Shown piece by piece: positions 8,304 to 15,714 of a stretch of DNA of 51,938 nucleotides (its first letter is position 1; every line of letters begins with the position of its first letter). The stretch comes from an uncultured Pseudomonadota bacterium (lineage in GTDB: Bacteria > Myxococcota_A > UBA796 > CAJQPC01). Below the pieces are notes generated by a model that did no database searches, was not told the DNA's origin, and was given only the letters and a program-made list of their open reading frames with translations. Where the stretch lies: positions 1-51,938 of the forward strand of contig CAJXRZ010000042.1 in the NCBI GenBank assembly GCA_913060515.1, given 5' to 3'. A program made the translations under genes and the position numbers.

Positions 8304-9772
8304 TGGGCCGGCTCCCAACCCTTCTTGATGTTCTTCGTGATCAAGCCCTCGGCGATCTCGGTGGCCAACTCAAGGGTCGGGGCCAGCTTGACCTCGCGCT
8401 TGAGAGGGTCCTTTCGGCCTGCGCTGTAGTCGGTCCAGTGAACGACAAATGCGGCAAATCCGGGGTCTACCTTCTCCTTGTTCGTCTTCCAAACCACCAG
8501 CTTGCGAACGCCCAGGGAGCCCTTGGTGGTCTTGGTCCAGACCTGACGTTGCTCCACGGTGCTCTCATCCAAGTCCAGGGCCTGCGCCACAGCTTGAGAC
8601 TCGGAGAGCTCCACCCGCTCCAACACTTGGGCCAAGCGGATGTCGTGGGCATCCACCGCCTTGTCGGGACGGCGCTTCTGGAAGACCGGGTGCAGGATGC
8701 TGACCCCGGGCATGGGCCGAATGGCGCTCCAGCCGCTGCCGGCGTCGAAGGCGATGACCATGCGTTGGATGGGGAGTCCGCTGCCATCTTCGGCTTGGAT
8801 GTCCGTGACCCGGATCTGGATCACCTGCTCTGGCTGCACGAAGCGGTAGAGCGCGCCGGAGCTGCTGGGGTAGCGATACGCCGTCGAGGCCACCTTGGGG
8901 CTGAGCTCTTGGTAGAAGGCGGCCCGCTCGGCGTCGCCGCCAAAGTTGCCGCAGCTTCCGATGATCTGGAGCTGGCGGTCGGTGCGCATGCACGCCAACA
9001 GGACGCTGCGGACCAACATCTGGCCCTCGTCCCCTTCCCGCTCCGTGAATCCGATGATGACCGCGTCCAAATCGAAGGCCGGCTTGACCTTGTAGGTACG
9101 CTGGTCAGCGGTGCGCACCACCAGGCCCTCGGCCTTGCCGTCGATGACCTTCTCTTGGAACATCTTGGCCACCGCGTCGGGTCCGGCCAAGCGCTCTGTG
9201 GGGATGATCTGGGCGCGCTTGCCCTTGCCCACCAGGCGCTCCAGGACGGGCCAACGCTCGATGTACTCGCCAGCTGCCTGGGGCTCTTCGGCGTCGCCCC
9301 CCCGGTACAGGTCAAAGATGTAGAAGCCCAAGCGGCTGACCTGGGCAGCCTCGCCACCGGCCAAGGCCGAGCCCACATCGCCGGAGCGGGGCCGGCCTTC
9401 CCGGCGCAGAGCGAAGAGCTCACCAGCCAGCAGGGTGCGGCCGCTGCACTTGGGCGCGATGCGCTCCTTGATCTCCTGAATCACAGGAAGGTCACCGTAG
9501 ATGACCCGGTTGCGGTGGGAGATCAGAGCCACATCGCCGTCGTCGATGACCGCGATCCAGAGGTGGCCGTCGATCTTTGGAGAGGTCCAGAGCTCACCGT
9601 GGGGCAGCTCGGGGATCTCCTCGGCGGTCATGGCCCGGTAGCGGGCCGAGGTGCGCTTGTAGGCGATGGCCAGGGCGGCCAACTCGGGGTCGGAGACGCT
9701 GCCCTCGGGGCAGAGAAAGGCGCCTGGGCCCAAGGCTTTGGCCTGGCTGCGATCGATAAAGTCCAGGGACAT
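8300..9772 (-). CDS. ATP-dependent DNA ligase-like nucleotidyltransferase
   Basis: The protein has 490 residues. Covalent nucleotidyltransferase motifs are in order: SPKIDGHLW with K66 as the AMP-accepting lysine, GELF (E118) for motif III, EGLVVR (215-220) for motif IV and YKVK (227-230) for motif V. An OB-fold-like part follows (VIIGFTEREG, then IGSCGNFGG). Residues 340-490 are an additional C-terminal region with no recognised domain. The ATG at 9772 overlaps the upstream stop in TGATG and the gene's own stop overlaps the start of the NAD ligase, so expression is probably coupled. Sealing of DNA or RNA nicks is expected from the family, but substrate preference cannot be read from the sequence. 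Confidence 0.85.
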   Translation of the reverse strand: MSLDFIDRSQAKALGPGAFLCPEGSVSDPELAALAIAYKRTSARYRAMTAEEIPELPHGELWTSPKIDGHLWIAVIDDGDVALISHRNRVIYGDLPVIQEIKERIAPKCSGRTLLAGELFALRREGRPRSGDVGSALAGGEAAQVSRLGFYIFDLYRGGDAEEPQAAGEYIERWPVLERLVGKGKRAQIIPTERLAGPDAVAKMFQEKVIDGKAEGLVVRTADQRTYKVKPAFDLDAVIIGFTEREGDEGQMLVRSVLLACMRTDRQLQIIGSCGNFGGDAERAAFYQELSPKVASTAYRYPSSSGALYRFVQPEQVIQIRVTDIQAEDGSGLPIQRMVIAFDAGSGWSAIRPMPGVSILHPVFQKRRPDKAVDAHDIRLAQVLERVELSESQAVAQALDLDESTVEQRQVWTKTTKGSLGVRKLVVWKTNKEKVDPGFAAFVVHWTDYSAGRKDPLKREVKLAPTLELATEIAEGLITKNIKKGWEPAQ

Positions 9773-10485
9773 CAGGTGGTCTCCGCGGGGCGCTTGAGTT
9801 CCATGTTCGAGAGGTGCAGCAAGAGCAGGTAGCGCTCACCGTCCACGCGGCCTTCCAAGAAGCCGCGGTACGGGCTCCCGTTCACCTGAAAGACCAGGGG
9901 ATCACGGCCCTTTGGCCCGGCACCCACCAACACCATCGCGTCGGCGTCGTGCAGCTGCTTGGCCATCGCAAACAGGTAGTCGTAGCTCAGGCCGTCGACG
10001 TGCTGAACCTGCATGCTGCGAGAGAGCAGGAAGCGGCTGACCACCTTGCCCCGTGGCATCTCGCGACCGGTCCAGCGAATGGGCAGCTCATCGTTGACGT
10101 TGGCCGGGGTGTCCAGGGGCGGCCGGCGCTCCTTCTCCTCGCCATCTGGGCCCAGCAAGACCTCGACCACTTGGGGCGCGGCGTAGAGCACCTCGCCGGA
10201 GGAGGAGAGCTGGACGACGTTGGTGGAGCCAATCTCACGGCCCACCTTCTCAAAGTCGATCTCTGGGTCCCCATCTACCAAAGCCTGACCGTAGTCGTCT
10301 CCCAGCTTGGCTTGAAGGGCGCTGTGGAGGCCCTTCTCACCGGCAGCCAGATAGCGACGGAACTTCACGTCCACGCCGCCAGGCAGCCCCTTGCGGGGTG
10401 GTTTGTCGGTCTTGAGTGGAGCGAAGAGCACGGTGGCGTCGCGGCCATCGGCGTTGCTCAGGTGCAGCTTACGGAGCTGAGGCAT
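9772..10485 (-). CDS. Unknown protein encoded with the two ligases
   Basis: The protein has 237 residues. The ATG at 10485 is chosen because GGAG lies six to seven bases upstream and the protein then begins MPQLRKLHLSN; an upstream extension would be Pro/Arg-rich and lacks a ribosome site. No signal peptide, transmembrane segment or familiar motif is visible. It mixes alpha and beta, with a conserved-looking block GGVDVKFRRYL and a C-terminal beta-rich part (PLVFQVNGSPYRGFLEG). The stop overlaps the ATP ligase start by one base, which makes a functional partnership with the ligases likely. Roles such as end recognition or a ligase accessory subunit are speculation. Confidence 0.75.
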   Translation of the reverse strand: MPQLRKLHLSNADGRDATVLFAPLKTDKPPRKGLPGGVDVKFRRYLAAGEKGLHSALQAKLGDDYGQALVDGDPEIDFEKVGREIGSTNVVQLSSSGEVLYAAPQVVEVLLGPDGEEKERRPPLDTPANVNDELPIRWTGREMPRGKVVSRFLLSRSMQVQHVDGLSYDYLFAMAKQLHDADAMVLVGAGPKGRDPLVFQVNGSPYRGFLEGRVDGERYLLLLHLSNMELKRPAETT

Positions 10486-10560
10486 GGGGGTCTCCGGCGG
10501 AGGGCGTGGGGCCCGGTCAGGGGGAGGCGCGCAGTGCGGCGCCAATGAGCCTTGGGGTGG

Positions 10561-11166
10561 CTAAAACATTCCGAAGTCGAGGCTGTCGTCGTCTTCGGTG
10601 TCCTCGCCTGCGTCGATGGGCGGCAAGGAGTCCAACTCGGACCAGGTGTATTGAACCGGCTTGCCAATCAGCGCGAAGAGACCCTCGTCGTTCAACACGA
10701 CAAAGCCCTTCTCAGACTTGAAGTCCGCCCGGTAGTTAAAGTCAAAGCCCAGGATCTGGCCGTCTTTTAGGACGTCGTGAAGCTGGGGGTCCAAGTCTTC
10801 GGGGTCCAGCATGTAGACCGCGTGAACGCGGGTGTCGCTGACCTGAACGGGGTCCACCACCTGCGCCTCTTGGGCCACACCCAAGGTCGAGGGCACGGCG
10901 TCCAAGGTGTTGCCGTCCTCGTCCAGACCCACCAGGTCTCGGGTGGAGATCATGCGCCCTTCGTCATCGAAGTAGCCCTGGGCGGTCATGCCCGCCGTGA
11001 TCAGCGTGCTGCCATCGGCGGTCAGTGCCGCACGGCTACACGCGTGGCCATTGCTGTCCAAGAGCTGACGCATTCGGCGGCCATAGAGCTTGGATCGATC
11101 CAACTTGGAGAAGCCAAAGGCGCTCTCGGCACCTTTGAAGGACAAGACGATCTGTCGGGCTGCCAC
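10561..11166 (-). CDS. Unknown protein, first gene of the dual-ligase operon
   Basis: The protein has 201 residues. The GTG at 11166 is preferred because GGAG lies seven bases upstream; a GTG two codons earlier would sit almost on that box. The N-terminus MAARQIVLSFKG leads into SKLDRSKLYGRRMRQLLDSNG, DGSTLITAGMTAQGYFDDEGR and a very acidic C-terminus (GEDTEDDDSLDFGMF). No signal peptide or membrane helix is seen and I do not recognise the family. The acidic tail could mimic nucleic acid or bind a basic partner. It is separated by 75 bases from the next gene and is probably the promoter-proximal gene of the ligase operon. Confidence 0.73.
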   Translation of the reverse strand: MAARQIVLSFKGAESAFGFSKLDRSKLYGRRMRQLLDSNGHACSRAALTADGSTLITAGMTAQGYFDDEGRMISTRDLVGLDEDGNTLDAVPSTLGVAQEAQVVDPVQVSDTRVHAVYMLDPEDLDPQLHDVLKDGQILGFDFNYRADFKSEKGFVVLNDEGLFALIGKPVQYTWSELDSLPPIDAGEDTEDDDSLDFGMF

Positions 11167-11246
11167 CTGCACACTCCTTGTGTTCTACCCACGTATTGCC
11201 CTGGAGACAGGCCGCCAGTGGGAAGCTGTTGCGGCAGGGAACGGAC

Positions 11247-11260
11247 GGCAGCCGGCTTGC
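11247..11260 (+). promoter_or_regulatory. Weak sigma-54-like element
   Basis: GG (11247-11248) and GC (11259-11260) are spaced by ten bases in the sequence CGGCAG-N5-TTGCT. The -12 half matches well and the -24 half only partly. It faces the small membrane protein gene starting at 11290. A TAGGCT hexamer at 11273-11278 is an alternative -10 element. Confidence 0.3.
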
Positions 11261-11289
11261 TTACGCCCTGGGTAGGCTAAGCTTTAGAA

Positions 11290-11592
11290 GTGGCAGCGGA
11301 ACTCACCAAATCCCGTCGATCCTACTCCGCGTGGGTGACCATCAGCGGCTGGTCTTTGGCCTTCAACCTGCTCCTGAACGGTATCCTCGTCCTGGTGGAC
11401 GGCTGGCTGGGCCTGTTCCTGACAGGTCCATTGATGCTCCTGGCTGGCATCTCCGGCCTGGGGGGCTTGATCCTCGCAAAGGACAGCTACTTTGGCGGCC
11501 GCACCCAAGGTGCGATCTTCGGCGTCGTTTGGAACAGCCTGTTGACCCTCTGGCCCCTGTTGGCCTTTGTCGGCTGGCTCTTACAGGACTGA
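11290..11592 (+). CDS. Small integral membrane protein
   Basis: The protein has 100 residues from a GTG start. After a short basic N-terminus (ELTKSRRS) there are about three hydrophobic segments: residues 15-35, 36-62 with a Gly-rich turn (LLAGISGLGGLILA), and 75-98. The protein has no Cys or catalytic motif and I cannot name a family. It stands alone between the divergent ligase operon and the PDZ gene. There is no clear ribosome site; a TAGGCT hexamer 11 bases before the GTG would give a nearly leaderless transcript. Confidence 0.6.
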   Translation: MAAELTKSRRSYSAWVTISGWSLAFNLLLNGILVLVDGWLGLFLTGPLMLLAGISGLGGLILAKDSYFGGRTQGAIFGVVWNSLLTLWPLLAFVGWLLQD

Positions 11593-11663
11593 CTTCCACA
11601 CGGGTGCGCTGAATCCCTCCGCCGGTGTCTCGTCTACGTAGACAGACCCCCAAGAGAGACGCC

Positions 11664-12476
11664 ATGCGCCGCATCCTCGAAGCCTTCACCGCGACCTCCA
11701 TTCCCACCGGGACCTTCCTGCTCTTGCTGGGCATGGGCTCGATGGGTGCAACGCCTGGCTTGGCCTCTGTCACCGCAGAGGAGCCCGAGGAGCTCTGGGC
11801 CACCTTGCAGCTGGCTCCCCCCCTGGAGCTGGAAGAGGACCTGGAGACGCCCGATGCCCACGAGGTCTTGGCTGCTGCACCTGAGCCCGCGCAGGAAGAG
11901 GTGGCGGAGGTCAAGCCCCAGTCGGCACCGAAGGAGGCGCAAGCGGCCCCTGCACCGGCCCCCCAAGCCTTGGCCTCGGCCGCCCGCTCTGAGCGCGCCA
12001 GGCCCTTCGGCAACCGCGTCCCAGGCGCCCGCAGCGCAGCGCCAGAGAAGGCCACACCCGCTCCAGCGCGCGAGGCGGTGAGCCACAAGGCCCCGAAGAA
12101 GAAGGGTGGCACCTGTATGGAGCACACCGACGCCATCGTGAAGGTCTCCTCCAACAAGTGGACCGTCGAGCGCAGCTTCCTGGAGGCCCTGGCCAGTGAC
12201 CGTGAGGCCGCCAGCCGCTTGGCCGTGCTCACCTGGAGCAACAGCACCAACGGCAAGGTAGACGGCTTCAAGGTGCGCCGAGTGCGCTGCGGGAGCCCCC
12301 TGCATCAGGCCGGCTTCCGCAACGGCGACGTGATTCACGGCGTGAACGGCCACAAAGTGACCTCGATTGCGGAGGCCATCTGGACCTATGGCCAGGTGCG
12401 CAAAGACAAGCAGCTCAAGGTGAACTTGACCCGCAAGGACGGATCCGCTGCCAAGCTCCGCTACACCGTGAAGTAG
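11664..12476 (+). CDS. Membrane-anchored PDZ protein, GspC-like
   Basis: The protein has 270 residues from the ATG at 11664, preceded by AAGAGAGA. Residues 8-30 form one hydrophobic anchor. Residues 40-150 are a Pro/Ala/Glu-rich linker of low complexity. A central block (GTCMEHTDAIVKVSSNKWTV) leads to a C-terminal PDZ domain of the type seen in type II secretion GspC and periplasmic proteases: GFKVRRVRCGSPLHQAGFRNGDVIHGVNG in pieces, then TYGQVRKDKQLKVNL. Inner-membrane attachment with the PDZ in the periplasm is expected. No other secretion genes are nearby, so a role in type II secretion is uncertain. The gene is convergent with the following lipoprotein. Confidence 0.72.
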   Translation: MRRILEAFTATSIPTGTFLLLLGMGSMGATPGLASVTAEEPEELWATLQLAPPLELEEDLETPDAHEVLAAAPEPAQEEVAEVKPQSAPKEAQAAPAPAPQALASAARSERARPFGNRVPGARSAAPEKATPAPAREAVSHKAPKKKGGTCMEHTDAIVKVSSNKWTVERSFLEALASDREAASRLAVLTWSNSTNGKVDGFKVRRVRCGSPLHQAGFRNGDVIHGVNGHKVTSIAEAIWTYGQVRKDKQLKVNLTRKDGSAAKLRYTVK

Positions 12477-12500
12477 CGGACACTCAGGCCCTCAAGGCAC

Positions 12501-12514
12501 GCCGGGAGCCCGGC
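12501..12514. terminator. Short GC-rich inverted repeat between convergent genes
   Basis: GCCGGGAGCCCGGC is an inverted repeat with arms of up to six bases in the 38-base gap between the stops of the PDZ gene and the MopE/fibrinogen gene. It lacks a T tract, so it would be a weak or factor-assisted terminator at best. Confidence 0.3.
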
Positions 12515-14665
12515 TCAACGCACGTAGAAGAGCCAGACACCGTTGCCGGACTCGTGGTAGCTGCAGTTGCCGTTGGCGGTGCAGTCACTCCAGCCCTCGC
12601 GGGGGTCGGAGATGCCGGTCCAGAAGCTGTGGGACATGTCATTGAGGATGGTCGTCGAGCCGTAGGGCAAGCTCTGATAGCCCGCCGCTGGGTAGGCACA
12701 GCCACTGCAGCTCACGCCGCTCAGGGTGTATCCCCAAGGGTTTCCGGACTGGGTGTACTGGCTGGTGCTTCCAGTCCAACTCACGCTGGCTTGCACATAG
12801 GAGTTGCCGTAGCCGTTGTCGTCGCTGAGCACGGTCAGGGCGTCGCCGCTCAGGTTCGTGAAGGTTCTCGCGGCGGTGGAGTTGCTGAACCACTCGGTGA
12901 AGAGGTTGCCGCTGAAGGTGCCGGACTTCTCCAAATCGTAGGCGGCGTTCTTGGTGCTGGCGGCGTAGTTGTTGCCGTAGTTCCAGCTCTTCCACTCCAC
13001 CCAGGTCTCACTCTGGGTGCCCATCAACTGGCAGAACTGCCCGTAGTTCAGGTCCTCTGAGTTGGCCCAGGAGGCGGTGGTCGCGGCCGGCGCGTCGGTC
13101 TCGTAGACGTAGTTGTTGTCGGAGTTCAGGCGGGCCTGGAAGGCATACAGGTCCTCGTCGTGCATCATCTCCAGGGGCACATAGCCCTTGGTCAGCGACG
13201 CGCAGAGGGTCCAGCCACCCCCGTCCTCGTCCTGGTCACAGTACACCTCGATGGGGTCCTCGCCCGAGGAGACCCCGTCAGGATCGATGGTGTAGCTGCC
13301 CGAGGTGGTCCAGCCGTCGTCGTAGAGCTCCTGGCAGTCGGCCTCGCAGCCGTTGCCTGGGTAGACGTCGCCATCGCTGTCCAAGCAGTCGCCGTCGTCT
13401 TCGGCGTAGCCGGTGGGAACTGAACAGGACGTGGTCGTGCTGGAGGCATCGCCGTAGCCGTCGCCGTCGCTGTCTGCGTAGAAGGTGTCCCCGTCGATCG
13501 CGGAGTCATCGTCGATGCTGCCATCGCAGTCGTTGTCTACGGAATCGCAGACCTCGGAGGCGGCAGGGCTCACCGTGCTGTCGGTGTCATCACAGTCCGT
13601 GGCGCTCGCGACGTAGCCGCTGGGCTGATCACAGGCATCTACCGTCGTTCCGCCGGTCTCACCGTAGCCATCGGAGTCTGAGTCCGGGTACCAGCTGGTG
13701 GTGTTGATCGCGCTGGAGTCGTCGGTCACACCGTCGCAGTCGTTGTCCACCCCATCGCAGACCTCGTAGCTGCCTGGATTGGTCTTGGCGTTGGCATCGT
13801 CACAGTCGCTGCTGTTCTCAACGTAGGAGGCGGGCCGCTCACAGGAATCCAGGGTGCTGCTGGAGTCGCCGTAGCCGTCCGCGTCCACGTCCGCGTAGTA
13901 GGTGGTCTGATCGATGGCGCCGCTGTCGGTGTCGCCATCACAGTCATTGTCCAGACCATCACAGATCTCAGTATTTCCTGGGAACGAGGCCGCGTTTAGG
14001 TCGTCACAGTCCGTGTTGTCGACCACGAAGCCCAAGGGTTGGTCGCAGGCCGCCTCGAAGATGCGGGAGTCGCCGTAGCCGTCGGCGTCAGCGTCCTGGT
14101 AGTAGGTGCTCGCATCCGTGGCCTCGTCGTCGGTCAGACCGTTGCAGTCATTGTCCACCGCGTCACAGACCTCGATGCCATCCGGGTTGGCGCTGGCCAA
14201 GGCATCATCGCAGTCCTCGCAGGCTGCGAATCCGTCGCCGTCCGCGTCCGCGTAGCCCACGCTGCCATCGCAGTTGTAGTCCGCCGGATCGGTGCAGTCC
14301 GCCTCGGCCGCGCCCGGATGAAAGGCAGGGTCGGTGTCATCACAGTCATCGGCGTTGAGCACCCAGCCCAGCAGCGCCTCACAGGACTCTTGGCTGGTGT
14401 TCTCATCGCCGTATCCATCGCCGTCGGCGTCGGCGTAGAGGGTCTGCCCCAGGCCTTCGTCCACTTCGCTGTTGCAGTTGTTGTCCACGCCATCGCAGAC
14501 CTCGACCGCATCCGGGTTCACGCTGGCGTCCAAGTCATCGCAGTCCACATCTTCGGTGAAGCCGTCGTTGTCGTCGTCCGCGAGGGGGGCTGGGGCCGTG
14601 TCTTCGACGTCTTTGTCGCTGCGGCAGCCGGTCGTGAGCACGAGGGAGAGAAGAAGCGAGATCAT
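12515..14665 (-). CDS. Lipoprotein with MopE-type DCDD repeats and fibrinogen-like C-terminal domain
   Basis: The protein has 716 residues. The signal peptide ends in the lipobox LTTGC at about residue 13. Residues 30-455 are six to seven repeats of about 55 residues, each with DADxDGYGD, DCDD and CDGVDNDCDG, a family thought to bind metal and common in Myxococcota. From about 460 the sequence CQELYDDGWTTSGSYTID, VYCDQDEDGGGWTLCASL matches the opening of fibrinogen-like domains, with the rest Trp-, Gly- and Cys-rich to the end. This implies an outer-surface lipoprotein that binds carbohydrate or protein. The start is ATG at 14665 with GGAAGG upstream. It is followed on the same strand 25 bases away by a second repeat lipoprotein, so they may be co-expressed. 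Confidence 0.88.
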   Translation of the reverse strand: MISLLLSLVLTTGCRSDKDVEDTAPAPLADDDNDGFTEDVDCDDLDASVNPDAVEVCDGVDNNCNSEVDEGLGQTLYADADGDGYGDENTSQESCEALLGWVLNADDCDDTDPAFHPGAAEADCTDPADYNCDGSVGYADADGDGFAACEDCDDALASANPDGIEVCDAVDNDCNGLTDDEATDASTYYQDADADGYGDSRIFEAACDQPLGFVVDNTDCDDLNAASFPGNTEICDGLDNDCDGDTDSGAIDQTTYYADVDADGYGDSSSTLDSCERPASYVENSSDCDDANAKTNPGSYEVCDGVDNDCDGVTDDSSAINTTSWYPDSDSDGYGETGGTTVDACDQPSGYVASATDCDDTDSTVSPAASEVCDSVDNDCDGSIDDDSAIDGDTFYADSDGDGYGDASSTTTSCSVPTGYAEDDGDCLDSDGDVYPGNGCEADCQELYDDGWTTSGSYTIDPDGVSSGEDPIEVYCDQDEDGGGWTLCASLTKGYVPLEMMHDEDLYAFQARLNSDNNYVYETDAPAATTASWANSEDLNYGQFCQLMGTQSETWVEWKSWNYGNNYAASTKNAAYDLEKSGTFSGNLFTEWFSNSTAARTFTNLSGDALTVLSDDNGYGNSYVQASVSWTGSTSQYTQSGNPWGYTLSGVSCSGCAYPAAGYQSLPYGSTTILNDMSHSFWTGISDPREGWSDCTANGNCSYHESGNGVWLFYVR

Positions 14666-14690
14666 GGGCCTTCCTGGTCAGGCCGTCAGT

Positions 14691-15683
14691 CTACTCCGCT
14701 GCGAGCCCATTGTAGGTACACATGAAGGGGTGCTGTTCGCTGCAGCTGTTGTCATTCCACTTGCCGTTGGCGTAGTAGCCAACTTCCATGCAGTCCTCGT
14801 CGTTGCCGAAGTTGTTCGGCTCTCCGCTGCCCCAGTTCGTAAAGTTGACCGAAGCGCCGTCCACCCAGGTCCAGTCGCCCTCGGAGGCGTAGTCGGACAT
14901 GCCCATCCACAGATCCACCTCATAGGATTTGGCGATGGCGGCCGCGGCCTTGTTGTCACCGAAACCGGCCAAGGTCAGCAGATCCGTGTGCATCGCCTCG
15001 CATACCTCCTGCGCGTTGAACCAGCTCAGGTAGTCCCCGCAGTACAGGTGGGCGTCCCCGTCATAGCGAATGATCTCGCAGCTGCACTCGGCGATGCTGT
15101 CGGGACCGGGACCAGAGCAGTCTTGGTCCAGACCGTCGCAGAGCTCCTCGGCGCCTGGATTGATTGCGCCGTCGGTGTCATCGCAGTCCTGGTTGTTGCG
15201 CACATAGCCCTCTGGGGCGTCACCACAGCCCTCGCGCTGCTCCGCGTCGTTCCCGTAGCCGTCGGAGTCTGCATCTTCGTAGAAGGCGTGGACGTTTACG
15301 CCCTCATCGAGCTTGTCGTCGCAGTCATTGTCGAGCCCGTCGCAGGCCTCGGCCGCGCCAGGATAGGTCTCCGGGTCCCCGTCATCGCAGTCGTTTCCGT
15401 CAAAGACAAAGCCCTGCTCGGTGACCTCGCAGAGCTCCAACCCCTCTCCGGCGCCGACTCCGTCCCCGTCCTCGTCCACGTAGCCAGTGAGGAAGCTGCC
15501 CTCGTCGATGGCGTCATCGCAGTCCTGGTCTCGGCCATCGCAGATCTCAGGGTTTCCCGGAAAGCGTCCCGGGTTGTTGTCATCACAGTCATTCAGACCA
15601 GGCACCCCATCCCCATCTCGATCTCCGGGAGTGGATTCGATGGGCAGAGGGGTCAAGCAAGCGAGAAAGCAGAGCACCAACAT
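14691..15683 (-). CDS. Lipoprotein with MopE-type repeats and C-type lectin domain
   Basis: The protein has 330 residues. A very short signal sequence (MLVLCFLAC) suggests lipidation, although Phe at -3 is atypical. Residues 20-200 hold three to four repeats with DCDD and CDGLDNDCDD. The last 125 residues are a C-type lectin-like domain: WFNAQEVCEAMHTDLLTL, WMGMSD, WTWVDG, NWGSGEPNN (the EPN sugar-binding triplet), EDCMEV, WNDNSC and FMCTY. EPN in this position usually gives Ca2+-dependent binding of mannose-type sugars. It lies upstream of the fibrinogen-like lipoprotein on the same strand, and both carry repeat-plus-recognition-domain architecture, consistent with cell-surface adhesins. Only 31 bases separate its start from the divergent kinase gene. 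Confidence 0.87.
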   Translation of the reverse strand: MLVLCFLACLTPLPIESTPGDRDGDGVPGLNDCDDNNPGRFPGNPEICDGRDQDCDDAIDEGSFLTGYVDEDGDGVGAGEGLELCEVTEQGFVFDGNDCDDGDPETYPGAAEACDGLDNDCDDKLDEGVNVHAFYEDADSDGYGNDAEQREGCGDAPEGYVRNNQDCDDTDGAINPGAEELCDGLDQDCSGPGPDSIAECSCEIIRYDGDAHLYCGDYLSWFNAQEVCEAMHTDLLTLAGFGDNKAAAAIAKSYEVDLWMGMSDYASEGDWTWVDGASVNFTNWGSGEPNNFGNDEDCMEVGYYANGKWNDNSCSEQHPFMCTYNGLAAE

Positions 15684-15703
15684 GACTGGAGTGTACAGCG
15701 CGA

Positions 15704-15709
15704 TAGACT
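15704..15709 (+). promoter_or_regulatory. TAGACT hexamer, possible -10 of a leaderless kinase transcript
   Basis: TAGACT ends five bases before the ATG at 15715 within a 31-base divergent gap. If it is a -10 element, transcription would begin at or near the A of the start codon. No good -35 hexamer is seen. Confidence 0.25.
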
Positions 15710-15714
15710 AGGTC

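Noticed and set aside
11664-12476. Part of a type II secretion operon
   Set aside because: Only a GspC-like layout is seen; no gspD-L genes are nearby.
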